Source: Epichloe hybrida (lineage: Eukaryota; Ascomycota; Sordariomycetes; Hypocreales; Clavicipitaceae). From it: a DNA stretch of 64,000 nucleotides. A program made the translations under genes and the position numbers. Shown one piece after another: positions 51,046-62,289 of this stretch. Each line of letters opens with the position of its first letter. Positions within the stretch are counted from its first letter, which is position 1. The stretch covers positions 363,005 through 427,004 of the forward strand of contig JAFEKR010000040.1 of the NCBI GenBank assembly GCA_019022495.1, read 5' to 3'. The notes beneath the pieces were generated by a model. The model was not told where the DNA came from, did no database searches, and saw nothing but the letters and a program-made list of their open reading frames with translations.

Positions 51046-53009
51046 GAGATGGAGACTTGAGACTTGAGACGGTAGCGTTGGTGGATATCGTTGATTCGTG
51101 CGACTGAGCTGTGCATGGAGTGAGTGAGTGTAGTGAGCAGAGAGGGCGGTGCCTGGGTTGAGATGTGGTGATGCTGGAATGCAGTTCTTGATATTTCAAT
51201 GTTTGGCAGGAGCTTTGTGGTGGGTGGGCCTTGTTGGTGGAGGGAGGACACAACACGCTCGTCACTGCCTGCGCCGCGCGGCAAATCCTTCACCGCCCAA
51301 AACCCATGAGCTACGTGGTATTACCCGGGAGAGCTACGACAGCGGAAACCGTCCATGATCCAGCATCGCGACATTGCACATTTGTGCGGATTTGCATCCT
51401 TCCCGGTCCCCTTCCCCAGCCCAGTCCATTGCAAAAAAAAAAAAAAGAAAGAGAGAGAGAGAGAGAGAAAGACAAAAAAGAAATGGTAAAAGATGCCCTT
51501 GAACTTGTTCTCCACGAAGCATCGCTAACCGGGTACGCGGTGCGCAGTCCGCACTCTTCAATTTCCGATCTCTCCTCCTCGTTCTGCTCCTCCTTATTTG
51601 CACGAGCGCATACGTCCACCATTTCACACCCGGCATCATGGATCGAAATAAGAACGGGTACGATGCAATCCGATGCGCTTCTCTGACCAGATCATGGCTA
51701 TGAGCAACGGATTGTACTGACAAATGTATAGTGTCATGGGCATTTTCTGGAAATGCGCGAGAATAGGAGAACGGCTCAGTCCTTACATTAGCATATGCTG
51801 TGTCCTCATGGCAGTAAGTGCTGGACGGGTGTGACTGGGCAGGCCGTCGCCACGATACGAAGTGTTTGCTAACCAGTCGATAAGGCATCCATTCTCATGA
51901 ACTAGAGTTGGACCATTCTACGCTTTGATATGCGTCACGCCGTCACCTCTGTTTCGAACGGGGGAAAAGGGAAAGCGGAATCACACTGCAGTTTTATCTA
52001 CGGCTTGGGCTTTGGCGAATGCGGACTGACGTTTGGGATGGTATGGGATGCAGACAAGATGAAACAAGTTCATACTTGTGGTCTTGCATTTTTGATACTG
52101 CGACGCTCGGACTCGACGATGCTCGGCGAACATGATGTGCACGCTGTCGACGTGCGCAAGAGCGTCTGCAGAACATGCCGCTGAATCGGTCGATATGGTA
52201 GCCAATGCGTTGACGATGAAAGCGATCTTCTGTTTCCATTCCGTGTACCAGCCTGTCCCTGGCGCGAACAAAAAGAGCTGTGCTGGCTCGCCGCAGCAGA
52301 GGTTGCAACTTTGATGCTTGACATTGAATTGAGTTGAGATAGCCGGCCCGGCTCGGGCGCGCCGTGTTAGAAATGAAGACTCTTCCCGAGTCAAAAGCCC
52401 GAAACTGTTTAATGGCATGTTTTTGGGTGCGCGCCGTCTCCGTCCCCGTGAACGTGAAAAAAAAAAAAAACTCGTGACCTCCGTTCACACAAACATCGGG
52501 CCGGAGATGGTTGGGTGTTCCAGTGGCGAAATCTTGAAGTCGAAACGAAACGGACCAAGGTTTTGGTTATTTCACATCGGGCCTCGGACTTGGCGACCGA
52601 CACGATCGATCCGACTCTTCTCCATCATGCCCTTCTGGAACGGTGCGAATAGTGCCACACCTGGACAAAGGCCCCAACGCACACAACCTTCCGCCGGAAG
52701 TGTGAGTGTGCGCGCACCCGGAAGGAGGCAAACACCGTTGACAGAGTATATAAACTCAATTATATGGCATGCACGGTTTCGGCAGGTGTACATACGTAGA
52801 CTGCTTGTTGATGGCCTTCATTTTTCTCTTTCAAAACCTCATTGGCAAGTCGACGAATCAGGTCTTGGGGCCAAAAGTTACCAACGCCAATTGGCACCAG
52901 CCGAATAACCCACTTGATTGATTGTGATTTGTGACCGAAGAGATCTCGATAACCCGCCACGTGAGCTGGGAATCCCGGCCCGGCCCAACCAGAACAAGGA
53001 ACCTTTTTC

Positions 53010-53036
53010 AAAAAAAAAAAAAAAAAAAAAAAAAAA
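53010..53036. repeat. Homopolymer A tract
   Basis: About 27 consecutive A bases. A second A tract of about 22 lies at 53,324-53,345. No adjacent element with TSDs was recognised. Confidence 0.8.
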
Positions 53037-54730
53037 TAACGTGGCCAGCGTTACCGAGGCATTGGGACGACAAGAAATCAGCCTGATGCCTTCTGCCTCC
53101 GGATAATACTCATCAAATAGGACATGGGCCAAGTACTCGGTACTCCGTATGTAGTGCCCATATCCGTAAGTGGTCGGTTACACTACAACAAGATACAAGG
53201 GATTTGTTCGCCAGACGAATCCCATTTTTCTCTCAACAAGGGGTCATGCCTGCTTTCAGGCGGCCGTGCGATTTGTTCGAGACGAAGAGGATTTATTGGC
53301 GACTACGTCCCTTTTGGCAGGGGAAAAAAAAAAAAAAAAAAAAAACATCCTGTGCCGACCTCGTGCAGACGGACCCGACTCCATGGAAGTCTCCCCCCCC
53401 CCCCTGTTATGGCAAGCCACCGTGGTATGTATGACAATGGCCTTCGTGTTTCAGTAGTTTCAGTTCCTCCCGGGAGATAAGCGAGGCTTGTCAGCCTTTT
53501 CGCAATGTGGGCATGCATACAAATTTATTATTTGTTGATATTACACCGAGTACGGAGTAAGGGTTCTGCTGACGTGGAGGGCTCGGCTCATCCTTTTGAC
53601 ATTGGCCACAATCATTGTCAATAGGATGATGATTGTTGGGGGAGAAGTCTTTCCTTCCCAAAACACCCACTGGCCACATCGTGCCAAAGTCCTGGCTGGC
53701 TGAGACTGACTGACTGGTGGTGGCGTTTGGCTCAATGCGTGGAGGCCATCCTATTGACTTTGCCTGCCCCATTTGAAGTTGTCCGAATTCGGTCAGCCAT
53801 GCGACTACGAGCCTCGAAGCTGGAGCTGGGAGCCAGAGACGAAGTCGTGAAACTGAGGGATTCATGGCAACTCATGTCCAGAATTTGCGGCTGGCCGGAC
53901 CGTCGTAACCAATCACCAGGTCCGCTGGATACTCTCCAAACTGGCAAGGTCTAGCTAGTGTTGGAAATCAAATTTGATTTGGAGACAGGCTGTCAACTTG
54001 AATTCTGCGGCTGTCGCGCATATATAATGCAATGTGTGTGTGTGTGTATCTGTGTGTGTGTGAAAGCCATGAACAAGAAGCGATTGCCCATGTCAGAGGC
54101 CCATGCACGAACTCCAGAGACACATACATATTGATATGTGGACTGATCCCAGCAACTCTGCGGGCAGGCACACAGGAAATCATGATAGATGGAACGGCGA
54201 GTCGTACGAATGCGGGTGGTGGTGGCAAGCTGAAGACGCTATCTAGCCTGCCACTCTTGAATCAGACATCTCTACTCCATGTCGTCGATGGACTCAACAT
54301 ATACGTGATGAAGTCGTACTGGGAAATTTAATATCTAATTTAGTGTTGAGAATCGGCACCGGTTGAATTTGCACTGGCCTCCACCCCTCCCGTCAAAGGG
54401 CTGTGTGCCCTGCTTGCACATGCAGCAAGGAGAGCTGATTCCTTGTCGCGTGAGGGACTTTGTGGAGTCTTCGTCTCCCTCTCTCGTGAGTGAAACTCCT
54501 TAATAAGAGTCAAAGCCGTTGCCGGGCTGATTCTCTGCGGTTTCCCTTTACATGAACGAGCTGCCACAGCTGTAACACTGTGTTGGTTACACGTTACTGG
54601 GTCAGGAGTGCCGAATCTGATGACGGATTTTCCCTTTTCCTCAGATGTGAAACCCCTGCCATCATCTAGTGACGGGCTGCGACAAATTCTTTGGGCAACG
54701 ATAGTTGGAAAGAATGATGCGGGCGTTGCG

Positions 54731-54761
54731 TGACGGACCGACGGACTGACGGACTGACGGC
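54731..54761. repeat. GACGGACT short tandem repeat
   Basis: About three to four imperfect GACGGACT/C units. No function is visible. Confidence 0.6.
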
Positions 54762-55432
54762 GACGCTTTCCTGTTGTTACCTTGCATCCGGTTTCAAATG
54801 ACCCGGAGGTGCCACTGCGAAGAGACCTGGTGAGGAGAGAATGGGCTCATATCCATTCATCTGCTTGGAGCAGGAAAGCAAATCGTCTACATATGTACAA
54901 GTGCACCAGACTCATCCCTGTTCCACCGGCCACCCAGTCCCAGCAGTGCGGCAAGCCTGGTAATATACATTGTAGTAACATTGTCGGAGGGTCCTCAGAG
55001 ATCCGGGTATTGTCGTCCAATAGGCAGCTTGGCAGTGGCAGATCTAAACCCAGGCTAGTAAGCTGAGAATGAAGGCTCAACTGTGGTGTGGCGTCCCTGG
55101 CCATGGATCAGAGAGCGCCGCACGATAATACCAGTTGGTTGCGGGCATGGCAGCCACACGGCATGCAAAGGCGAAGAAGTTGGCGTTGGGTGCTTGTGAG
55201 AGGGAAGGACTCAATTTTTTTTTTGAGGAAGGAGACGAGGAGCGTTTGGAAGGGGGCCGGGCTTCAGAGCATGAGAGCACGCCACCATGCCTAATTCGGG
55301 GGGGGTCTACTGGCCCTTGACCCAAACGGCTGAGGAGTTGCTGCTAGATATGCACGCTAAATAATGCCGGACGTCGCCATGCGTCGTCCTGTTCAGCTCC
55401 AGCTTGCCAGTGGGAGTATTATATCAATCAAA

Positions 55433-55471
55433 TGGGATGGATGGATGGACGGCTGGATGGATGGATGGATG
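55433..55471. repeat. (GGAT)n microsatellite
   Basis: GGAT units with two imperfect repeats (GGAC, GGCT) in the middle. Confidence 0.75.
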
Positions 55472-58095
55472 AGAGAACCCTGGCAAATAATGCACCACAC
55501 GGCTGCTTGGAAAGAGTCACCTGGCCGCTTAGGATGAAGGCAAAAGAAAAATAACCGGTCATAGAATCGTGGGATCAGCGTTGAGCCGGAGAACATGGGC
55601 TGACCAGAATGAACGGTTTGACACGAAATGACGATGGAATAAAAGGCTCACAAGACGTCAGGTGGCCAGGTGAAAGAGTCAGGCAGTTGCAGCTGGCATC
55701 TGGCATCTGGCGACAATTGTAGGAAAGACAGGTTGTCGAAATCAGGCCAGCTCTTGCCATTCGCAGTGCGTGTCGCTTGTCAAGACCATTCGCCAATGCG
55801 TCCAGCCTCATGAAAGGGAAGGTGCAACAGGTTGAAAAAAGATGACGATGCAGTAAGTAATTCGTGTATGTACGCGACGGGTCAGGATGAAGGCTCCGTG
55901 GGAGCAGCAACTCGGCAATGCAACATAAAATAGAGACGGCGTCAGTAATCAAGATTACGAGTCGCTGGGTAATACAACATTGACTCGTGACTCGGCAACA
56001 TATTGCTTTTTTCAACCCTCGACAGCGAGGGCGGAGGGTAATCATGGCGTGCATAGGTGTCGAAGTCTAGTTGCCGGCTAATCTTACGAAGGACTAATAT
56101 TATGGCGTTATTAGACGTGGATCTTGGGGGAATAGCGAAATGCGCCCCGGAGTTCGGACTTTTATTCAAAGGTTGGAATTGCTTTTGCCCTGCGTTTGCA
56201 TTGCAGTCCATCCCTTTCGAAACCCCAACAACAGACGAATCAGTCGGGCCAATTATACCAAAAAGTCATCATGAGAATGCAGCGAGCCCCTTTCATTGAG
56301 GAAGAGCGAGCAGTGAGCACACATTCGTCGTGGAGAACAACAATGTCAGGCGCCCACAGCAGATATCACCCCTGGCTTGCAACAGAGACATGCAAGGGCA
56401 AGCAACGGCCTCTCAAACATATCATTTTTTTTTTCAGCTCCAAGTGAATACCAAAGGCTCACGCCGCAAACTCTGTATTGCTCTGCTCGATTTCATGTTT
56501 TGATCGCCGACAGAGTGCGGACACCTACCAACGGACACTTGTGGCAACCAAAACATAACAAAACCGTTATGGCATGAGGAAGGGGCAGCTACCTCCGAGG
56601 ATGTTGCCCGCAGTGTTTCTCCGTGTCATAATGTCTGTCATTGTCTGGGCAGAACCGGAGCGGCCGCCATACAGCACCAGTGTAGGTTATTCAGGTACCC
56701 AGTGCTCCAGCCTGAGCGCCGAGCGAGAAGCCACTTACGACGGGAAGCCGCCAACGCCGCCGCCACCACTTTGTTACCTTGTTAGTAATGACAGACTGGA
56801 AGACATGGCTCAGCCATTTCATAACAGTTTCGAGAATGGCCTCTAGCACTGGCATCCACGGCTTCCAGAACTATCGAGCCGGAAGTAACCCTATATAGAG
56901 ATGTTTGGTAACGTGACGTGGCATTAGTAACATGACTTGGCACAATAGCGACTCGCACAAAGGCCAGACCAAATGTCATTCTTCTCGATATTTCATTTTT
57001 TTTTTATCCGTCCCGAGTCTCTTGGCTCTCTCTGGAGTATGGACAGAGTGCCGGTCGTCCGGGGCCCCGGGGCCGGGGCCTGCGACCAGGGACCTGCCCT
57101 GGGATGTGAGAGGCTTATTCTGCATGGTGAGATTATTACGGCGACGCTGTGTATGATGACCGGGGGGTGTGTGCGTGCGAGATCAGAAGGCCATGTGTGT
57201 TGCGGATGGGCCAATTTCTCAAGAACAGTCTGTGTGATTCAGCATTGGGCTTTATCGGCCAGCACTTCCGCAGTAAGATGGCTAATTGACAGTTGTCGAA
57301 AGATGCCAAGCAAGCCGTTGTGCCACGCTGACGATTTCGGTAGAAGGTGCGGATATTACAGCATGATTGCTTTGGTATTCTCGGGCCATCCTCGTGCGAA
57401 GTTTCCAGATATTTTGGACAGCTCTTCCTACGAAATCTATGCGTATCGTCGTCGACCTCGTGAATTCAGCAATTGGGCGTTCATATTATGTATTGTTGTA
57501 ATATCGTGACCCACGTCAAGACACGCACTCGGTTCAGGTCGAAGGGCCCAAGCCCACACCCCCCCTGAGACTAAGAGGCTTACACATGCACATACTTATA
57601 TGCACACACCCCCTGTCCCCATCGCATCGGAAAAGGACCCAGGACCCATCAAGACCCATGCGAGGGGAACACATTTAACGGGGATGGGGCACCAGATCCC
57701 ACCTTTGCGAAGTATGTAACGGCACTGGGCTGGCACGAGACCCGCGCAATAACGGGACAGCCGTGGCCACACGCTGTAACGGTATAAAGGTAAAATGAGC
57801 CACGACCAACACTGCTGGAAACAAGACGAGAGCCAGAGCCGGAGCCGGAGCCAGAACAGTGGGCAACAGAAAAGCACTGGCCACTTGGCCACTGTCCTCT
57901 GTTGGATCCGACTCGCAAGGGGGCGCACCGACCGAAAGGATTTGGAAGCATTGGCAATTATCTGAGGTAATAGCAAGCGATTCAGGAATTGACCGCCGCC
58001 GCCGCCGCTGCTGTCGGAGCGCCACAGATGGTTTTGTTATTAAGATGCAGGTTGTAGGATCATCAGTGAGCAATTGCTGCTCAGACCAGACCATT

Positions 58096-58193
58096 GCATC
58101 ACATCGCATCGCATCGCATCGCATCGCATCGCATCGCATCGCATCGCATCGCATCGCATCGCATCGCACCGCACCGCACCGCATTGCATCGCA
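58096..58193. repeat. (GCATC)n microsatellite, about 19 units
   Basis: About 98 bp of tandem GCATC. The first and the last four or five units carry substitutions (ACATC, GCACC, GCATT) and the middle is perfect. Confidence 0.9.
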
Positions 58194-58657
58194 GTGGCTC
58201 ACTCCGGTGGTGTAGGCGCCCCAGCGAATACGAATGCAACAGAGTCTGCTCTGGTACGGAGTAAAAAGTATGTAGAGGTGAGTTGGGGGCGGGCGGGCGC
58301 TACTAGACTCAGCGATTATTGCCTGTCCGTCGCCAAATCCGCCGCTGATACTACTGCTGCTGCTGCCGGTTTTTTTTTTTTTTTTTCCCTTTCCTCGGGC
58401 GGCCAGACCACCTACCTGCACGCTGCACGCTGCACGCTGCACGATGGTAGCAATCAGGACCAGTCTGAGTGCCAGTAATAATAAACACGTCTCGTCCAGC
58501 TGCGCTGCCCCCACCAGCAAGCAGTACATACATGTACGGCAGCTGAGACGGTTGCTGCTTGACCCAGAGCACCCAGAGCCAAGTCGAGTCAAGCCGGCGC
58601 CGATCGGACCTCCCTCCCAAACTCGTGCCCAGACTCAAGTTGCCAGACATTACTCGT

Positions 58658-58743
58658 GCCTGCCTGCCTGCCTTCCTTCCTGCCTTCCTTCCCGCCTTCC
58701 TTCCTTCCTGCCTACCTGCCTGCCTACCTGCCTGCCTGCCTGC
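58658..58743. repeat. CCTG/CCTT/CCTA tetranucleotide tract
   Basis: About 85 bp of mixed pyrimidine-rich tetranucleotides on the plus strand. Confidence 0.85.
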
Positions 58744-58812
58744 ACGGAGTACCTGTATGTATTCGGTGCTCCGGGCCACCAGACAAGGAGGAAGGAGCAC
58801 CTGGTACCTCCA

Positions 58813-58830
58813 ACTCCGTACTACGGAGTA
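58813..58830. repeat. ACTCCGTA-C-TACGGAGT inverted repeat
   Basis: Two 8-bp arms around one base. It belongs to the same family as the palindrome at 49,894. Confidence 0.75.
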
Positions 58831-59190
58831 ATGTCCCACCAGACCGCCCCCTTCAGAATATGGAAAGCCTCGTCGGCAACCGGAAAGTCACTATTGCACT
58901 AATTCTAGACAGATGGGCGGTGCCCCAGCGGCGCCCCCCTCTGCCGTGCCGCCGCCAGAAGGTGTCTGCGACTTTCATGACTGCCCGGCGCCCGGATCGA
59001 TGGCGGCGTGCCCTTGCGCTAGTCTAGTCATACCATTGGCAAGACCGAACCCATCCCATCCCATCCACTTGGTCTGCCCATGCCAATCCGACCGAATCTG
59101 ATCAACCCACCGTCCACAGTCTGTCCCCTTGCCAAAGTCCCGGCCCTCCTTTTCACCTGTAGCCGGCACCATGTCCATGTCATGTCGTGC

Positions 59191-60234
59191 CCTCCCTCCT
59201 TCTCCTTCCGTTTGGGATCTATTTTCCTTATTCTTCCTCCCATCTGCTGGTTTCGTTCCCAACTTTTCCCACTTCCCTCCTTCTCTCACACTCCTATCCT
59301 CGATCCCCTCGCGGAACAGCTCTTGCTCTTGCCCTATTCTTCTCTCCTATTTACTACTCCTTATTCTATTCTTCTTTCCTTCGACTGAACAACAATTACA
59401 CTCTCTTGATCTGCCCACTCACATTGATCGATCTACTACATACCCCCCTGCCAACCACAAGACGACAATTCCGGCACCGACACTCTCTCGCCAAAACAAG
59501 TCTGAGTTGAGCAGCAAGAGGACCATCTCTCTCAACAAGACAAACAGGAGGATATCGACATTTCTGTTCATACTGTACCACCTTTACAAAACCGGCAGCA
59601 GGGGATCAAGCACGAAACCGCGAGATAGACCAGCAGACCCCATATACTTCCTCGGGGAAGACGCCGTGGAACTACTACATACCTGGATGTAAGCACAACA
59701 AACCAATGTTTGATTCTTCTGTTGTTCGAAACCAAGTCGTGCAGTGCAGTCCTGTGACGGGAAGGAATCTGGAGTGGGACTGAAAAGCGTCTGGTTGTCT
59801 TTGTCACTGGGCTTGTCCTTGTGTGCGTGGCGTGTGTGTGTGTGTGTGTGTGTATGTCTGTTCAACTTTGGTGTTGCTCGGGCCTGCACTTGAAATTCAG
59901 CTACACGATTTCTGCACCTCGCCCTCGATTAGGCGACCTGAGTCTGCAACTGCCCGTGCCTCGTGACAGTGCGCTCTGTTGCACACTGCCTTGTTTGCGT
60001 TTGCATATTCGATGGGGGGGTTTTTTTTTTCTTCTTGTCTTGTTACTACCTTTCTTTGGGTCTTCGTGCTAACGGCTGGACAATCACTGTGTAGCGACCA
60101 ACTTTGATTCACCAAACCGACGACTATTTGTTAAATACGAGAACCTCCCCGGCAGACTTCGCCTGGTTGCAAGCCTGCGTACTCCTCGACAATCTTGACC
60201 AATTACGCAAAAACAAAAAAAAAGGCCTCAAAAA
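59191..60234 (+). promoter_or_regulatory. Promoter and 5' leader of the Tcp11/Sok1 gene
   Basis: A strongly pyrimidine-rich plus-strand tract (about 59,191-59,400), typical of filamentous-fungal transcription start regions, precedes a long leader. A (GT)n run lies at about 59,829-59,852. Several upstream ATGs exist before the predicted leader intron; none lies between its acceptor and the start codon. Confidence 0.5.
59689..60094 (+). other. Predicted 5'-leader intron of the Tcp11/Sok1 gene
   Basis: Donor GTAAGC (59,689), branch-like GCTAACG (60,068-60,074) and acceptor GTAG (ending 60,094), with 22 nt from branch A to acceptor. The 406-nt length is long for a fungal intron but usual for leader introns. 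RNA support is lacking. Confidence 0.5.
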
Positions 60235-62289
60235 ATGCTACCAGAACAAGGCACCGGTGGCCCTGTTGAGAGGTCACGCAGAAGCCTCTCTATTTCAACC
60301 CCTTGTCCCAAAACCGACGGTGAATCCATGCAAGATGCGGATGTCCAGATGCAAGCACCACCTCAGGATGAGTCGCCAACTTCGAGCACCACACAGTCAT
60401 CCTCACAAGAATCACCGAGGCGATGCGAGGCCGCTTTGCGGTCTTCAACCCCTGGATCCACGGTTCTCTCAAGGAATCCCTCCAGCACCTCGACTTCATC
60501 GACGCCGACCCCTGAGCCAGCTTCCACACGCCGCCACTCACGGCGGACATCCTCTCATCATCACTCATTGCCCGTGGAGCCTCCTGTCACGAGATCAACA
60601 CTGAGTGAATTGGATGTGTCCAAGATCATTCACAACCCGAAACTACGACACGACATCAATTTTGATCCCGAACTGCACTTCAGACCCAATCTGGATGGAG
60701 AAAAGGGCCGAAAGAAGCAAGAGAGGGCCAATCAGTTTTGGAAGGCAATGAAGGAGGAGTTGGCCATGTTCATCACGGACCGGTCCAGTTTCTACGCCAA
60801 GCACGGTGAGAGTGACGATTGGACGCTGCCGTCACTACTGAAAGCGGTCAAGGATATCATCCAGACACTAGTGCCCCAACGCGACCGCCGGTTCCTGGAC
60901 GAGGGCCTCAACGTCGAGCTCCTGATGCAGCAGTTCCACAAGGGCATCGCTGACCTCGAGAAGCTCGCCCATTGGCTCTCCCTCGTTCTCAAGTCTCATT
61001 GTGCTCCGATGCGGGATGAGTGGGTCGACACAATGTACACCCAACTCAGCAATGGCAACCGAGACTCTGATCTGGACCAATTGGTGACTGGAATGCGCAG
61101 CCTGCTGAGCGTCCTGGAAGCCATGAAGCTGGATGTTGCCAACCATCAGATCCGATGCCTGCGACCTGTCCTCATTGAAGATACGACACACTTTGAGCAA
61201 AAGTTTTTCCTGAAGAAAATTCAGTCTCGCAAAGTGGACATTGGTGGCGCCCGAGATTGGTACAGAAATGCCGACAGAAATTATTCAGCCACCCTCGGCG
61301 GCGGCGGCGGCGGCAGCAGCAGCAGCAACAGCAGCAACACATCTCACAACTTTGGCGACATGGGCGTGTTCTTTGAGGCCCTGTCTCGCTTGGTTTTGCC
61401 TTCATCTGGTGAGAAGCGTGTACCTAGCACATTCCTGTTTGACGAGGAGCGCATCTTGAAGCTTCGATCCGACATGGTTGATGCCATCAATCTGGACATT
61501 TGCATGCGCATGTACGAGGACCTAGACAGGGTCGGACGTTATAGCGCCAAGATGCTTGGCCGCAACACTCAGCCCTTGGATGAAGAGACGCTCACTTCGT
61601 CGACGACACCCAGCTCAGAGTTTAACTTTAATACGCCCCTGTCAAGCTCAAGACCGTCGAGTCTTGTTCTCAGTGCCTCTGACGACTCGTCGGCTGCCTC
61701 TGACTCGTCGGCCGACTCTTCTCCACGATCCTCTCTCGTCATGCCTTCCTATGTCGCTCCCGAGGATAGTGAGTCGAGAATCAAGTCTAAGAATGTGTAC
61801 AAGTCGCTCGTCGCATTGCTTCAATCAGCCACGCCCTCGTCACGACACTCAAGCCGCTGGCAGACTATGGCGCCATCCATGGCGCTCCAAATCTTCCGCT
61901 ACACGGACGCACCGTCTGAGCTGTTGCCGACCTTTGAGGAGAGGCTCATGGATAATGTTTGCCGAGTTGACTCACAAATCTATCGAGAGGTTGAGCATGC
62001 CTTCCACAGCAGGCTCATGGCCGAGCTGACCAATCGAGTACGCGACTTCAAGGCTCTGTCCGGCGTCTGCCTCTTCTCGGTCGCCACCGGCGGACACAGG
62101 CCTAGCGGCTGCGGCGGCAGCCATCTAGCCCGAGACCTTGACTCGGGGCTACGTGATGGACAGGACGAGGGAGGCATCGAGGACATGGCAACTCGGCTTG
62201 CCCATCTCGGAGTGCTGCACTGGCGTGTGTGGGCCCAGCTGGCCTATCTCGGTGACAACGAAGACATGGCCGTGGATTCCACGTCCTAA
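60235..62289 (+). CDS. sok1: Tcp11/Sok1 family protein
   Basis: A 684-residue single-exon protein. The Tcp11 domain begins near residue 122 with TLSELDVSKIIHNPKLRHDI and continues through FDPELHFRPNLDGEKGRKKQ, LVPQRDRRFLDEGLNVELLM and HCAPMRDEWVD to the C-terminal region with PTFEERLMDNVCRVDSQIYREVE cut by low-complexity inserts. A Gly/Ser/Asn run (about 355-369, encoded by GGC, AGC and AAC repeats) and a Ser/Asp-rich stretch (about 475-500) separate the blocks. The N-terminal 120 residues are Ser/Thr/Pro-rich. Yeast SOK1 was found as a high-copy suppressor of cAMP-dependent kinase defects, and mouse TCP11 acts in sperm with cAMP signalling; the biochemical activity is not settled. The start is the first ATG of the frame, after an A-rich stretch. 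Confident as a family member; orthology to SOK1 is likely. Confidence 0.92.
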   Translation: MLPEQGTGGPVERSRRSLSISTPCPKTDGESMQDADVQMQAPPQDESPTSSTTQSSSQESPRRCEAALRSSTPGSTVLSRNPSSTSTSSTPTPEPASTRRHSRRTSSHHHSLPVEPPVTRSTLSELDVSKIIHNPKLRHDINFDPELHFRPNLDGEKGRKKQERANQFWKAMKEELAMFITDRSSFYAKHGESDDWTLPSLLKAVKDIIQTLVPQRDRRFLDEGLNVELLMQQFHKGIADLEKLAHWLSLVLKSHCAPMRDEWVDTMYTQLSNGNRDSDLDQLVTGMRSLLSVLEAMKLDVANHQIRCLRPVLIEDTTHFEQKFFLKKIQSRKVDIGGARDWYRNADRNYSATLGGGGGGSSSSNSSNTSHNFGDMGVFFEALSRLVLPSSGEKRVPSTFLFDEERILKLRSDMVDAINLDICMRMYEDLDRVGRYSAKMLGRNTQPLDEETLTSSTTPSSEFNFNTPLSSSRPSSLVLSASDDSSAASDSSADSSPRSSLVMPSYVAPEDSESRIKSKNVYKSLVALLQSATPSSRHSSRWQTMAPSMALQIFRYTDAPSELLPTFEERLMDNVCRVDSQIYREVEHAFHSRLMAELTNRVRDFKALSGVCLFSVATGGHRPSGCGGSHLARDLDSGLRDGQDEGGIEDMATRLAHLGVLHWRVWAQLAYLGDNEDMAVDSTS

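Larger units (their letters stand above)
50984..59190. other. Long region without recognisable protein genes
   Basis: 8.2 kb in which no frame resembles a known protein and no consistent exon chain was found. Frames that look long are short-repeat artefacts, for example minus 57,675-58,592 across the GCATC array. Contents include homopolymer A tracts (52,450-52,464; 53,010-53,036; 53,324-53,345), GT runs (54,033-54,060), GGAT repeats (55,436-55,471), the GCATC array, the CCTG/CCTT tract and several TACGGAGTA palindromes. Poorly conserved small genes or noncoding RNAs cannot be excluded. Confidence 0.5.

Noticed and set aside
50394..51293. A 299-residue intronless protein
   Set aside because: The upstream part lacks similarity to TAF13. 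A short first exon with MEPRARAGKN and a good Kozak context gives the family's N-terminus.
52417..52908. Plus-strand 163-residue frame
   Set aside because: No recognisable motif, crosses an A tract, and codon use is not gene-like.
53010..53345. Poly-A tails of a retroposed sequence
   Set aside because: No TSD, no similarity between flanks and no body sequence. Treated as simple homopolymer tracts.
55575..56054. Minus-strand 159-residue frame
   Set aside because: Cys-rich but without a motif, signal peptide or plausible start. A chance frame cannot be excluded.
57675..58592. Minus-strand 305-residue frame
   Set aside because: It is kept open only by the GCATC microsatellite and low-complexity sequence. 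It has no start context, domain or codon bias.
59129..59692. Plus-strand 187-residue frame upstream of the Tcp11/Sok1 gene
   Set aside because: Product is low-complexity Ser/Leu/Pro from the pyrimidine-rich promoter tract and ends at the predicted leader intron donor. Better read as leader sequence.
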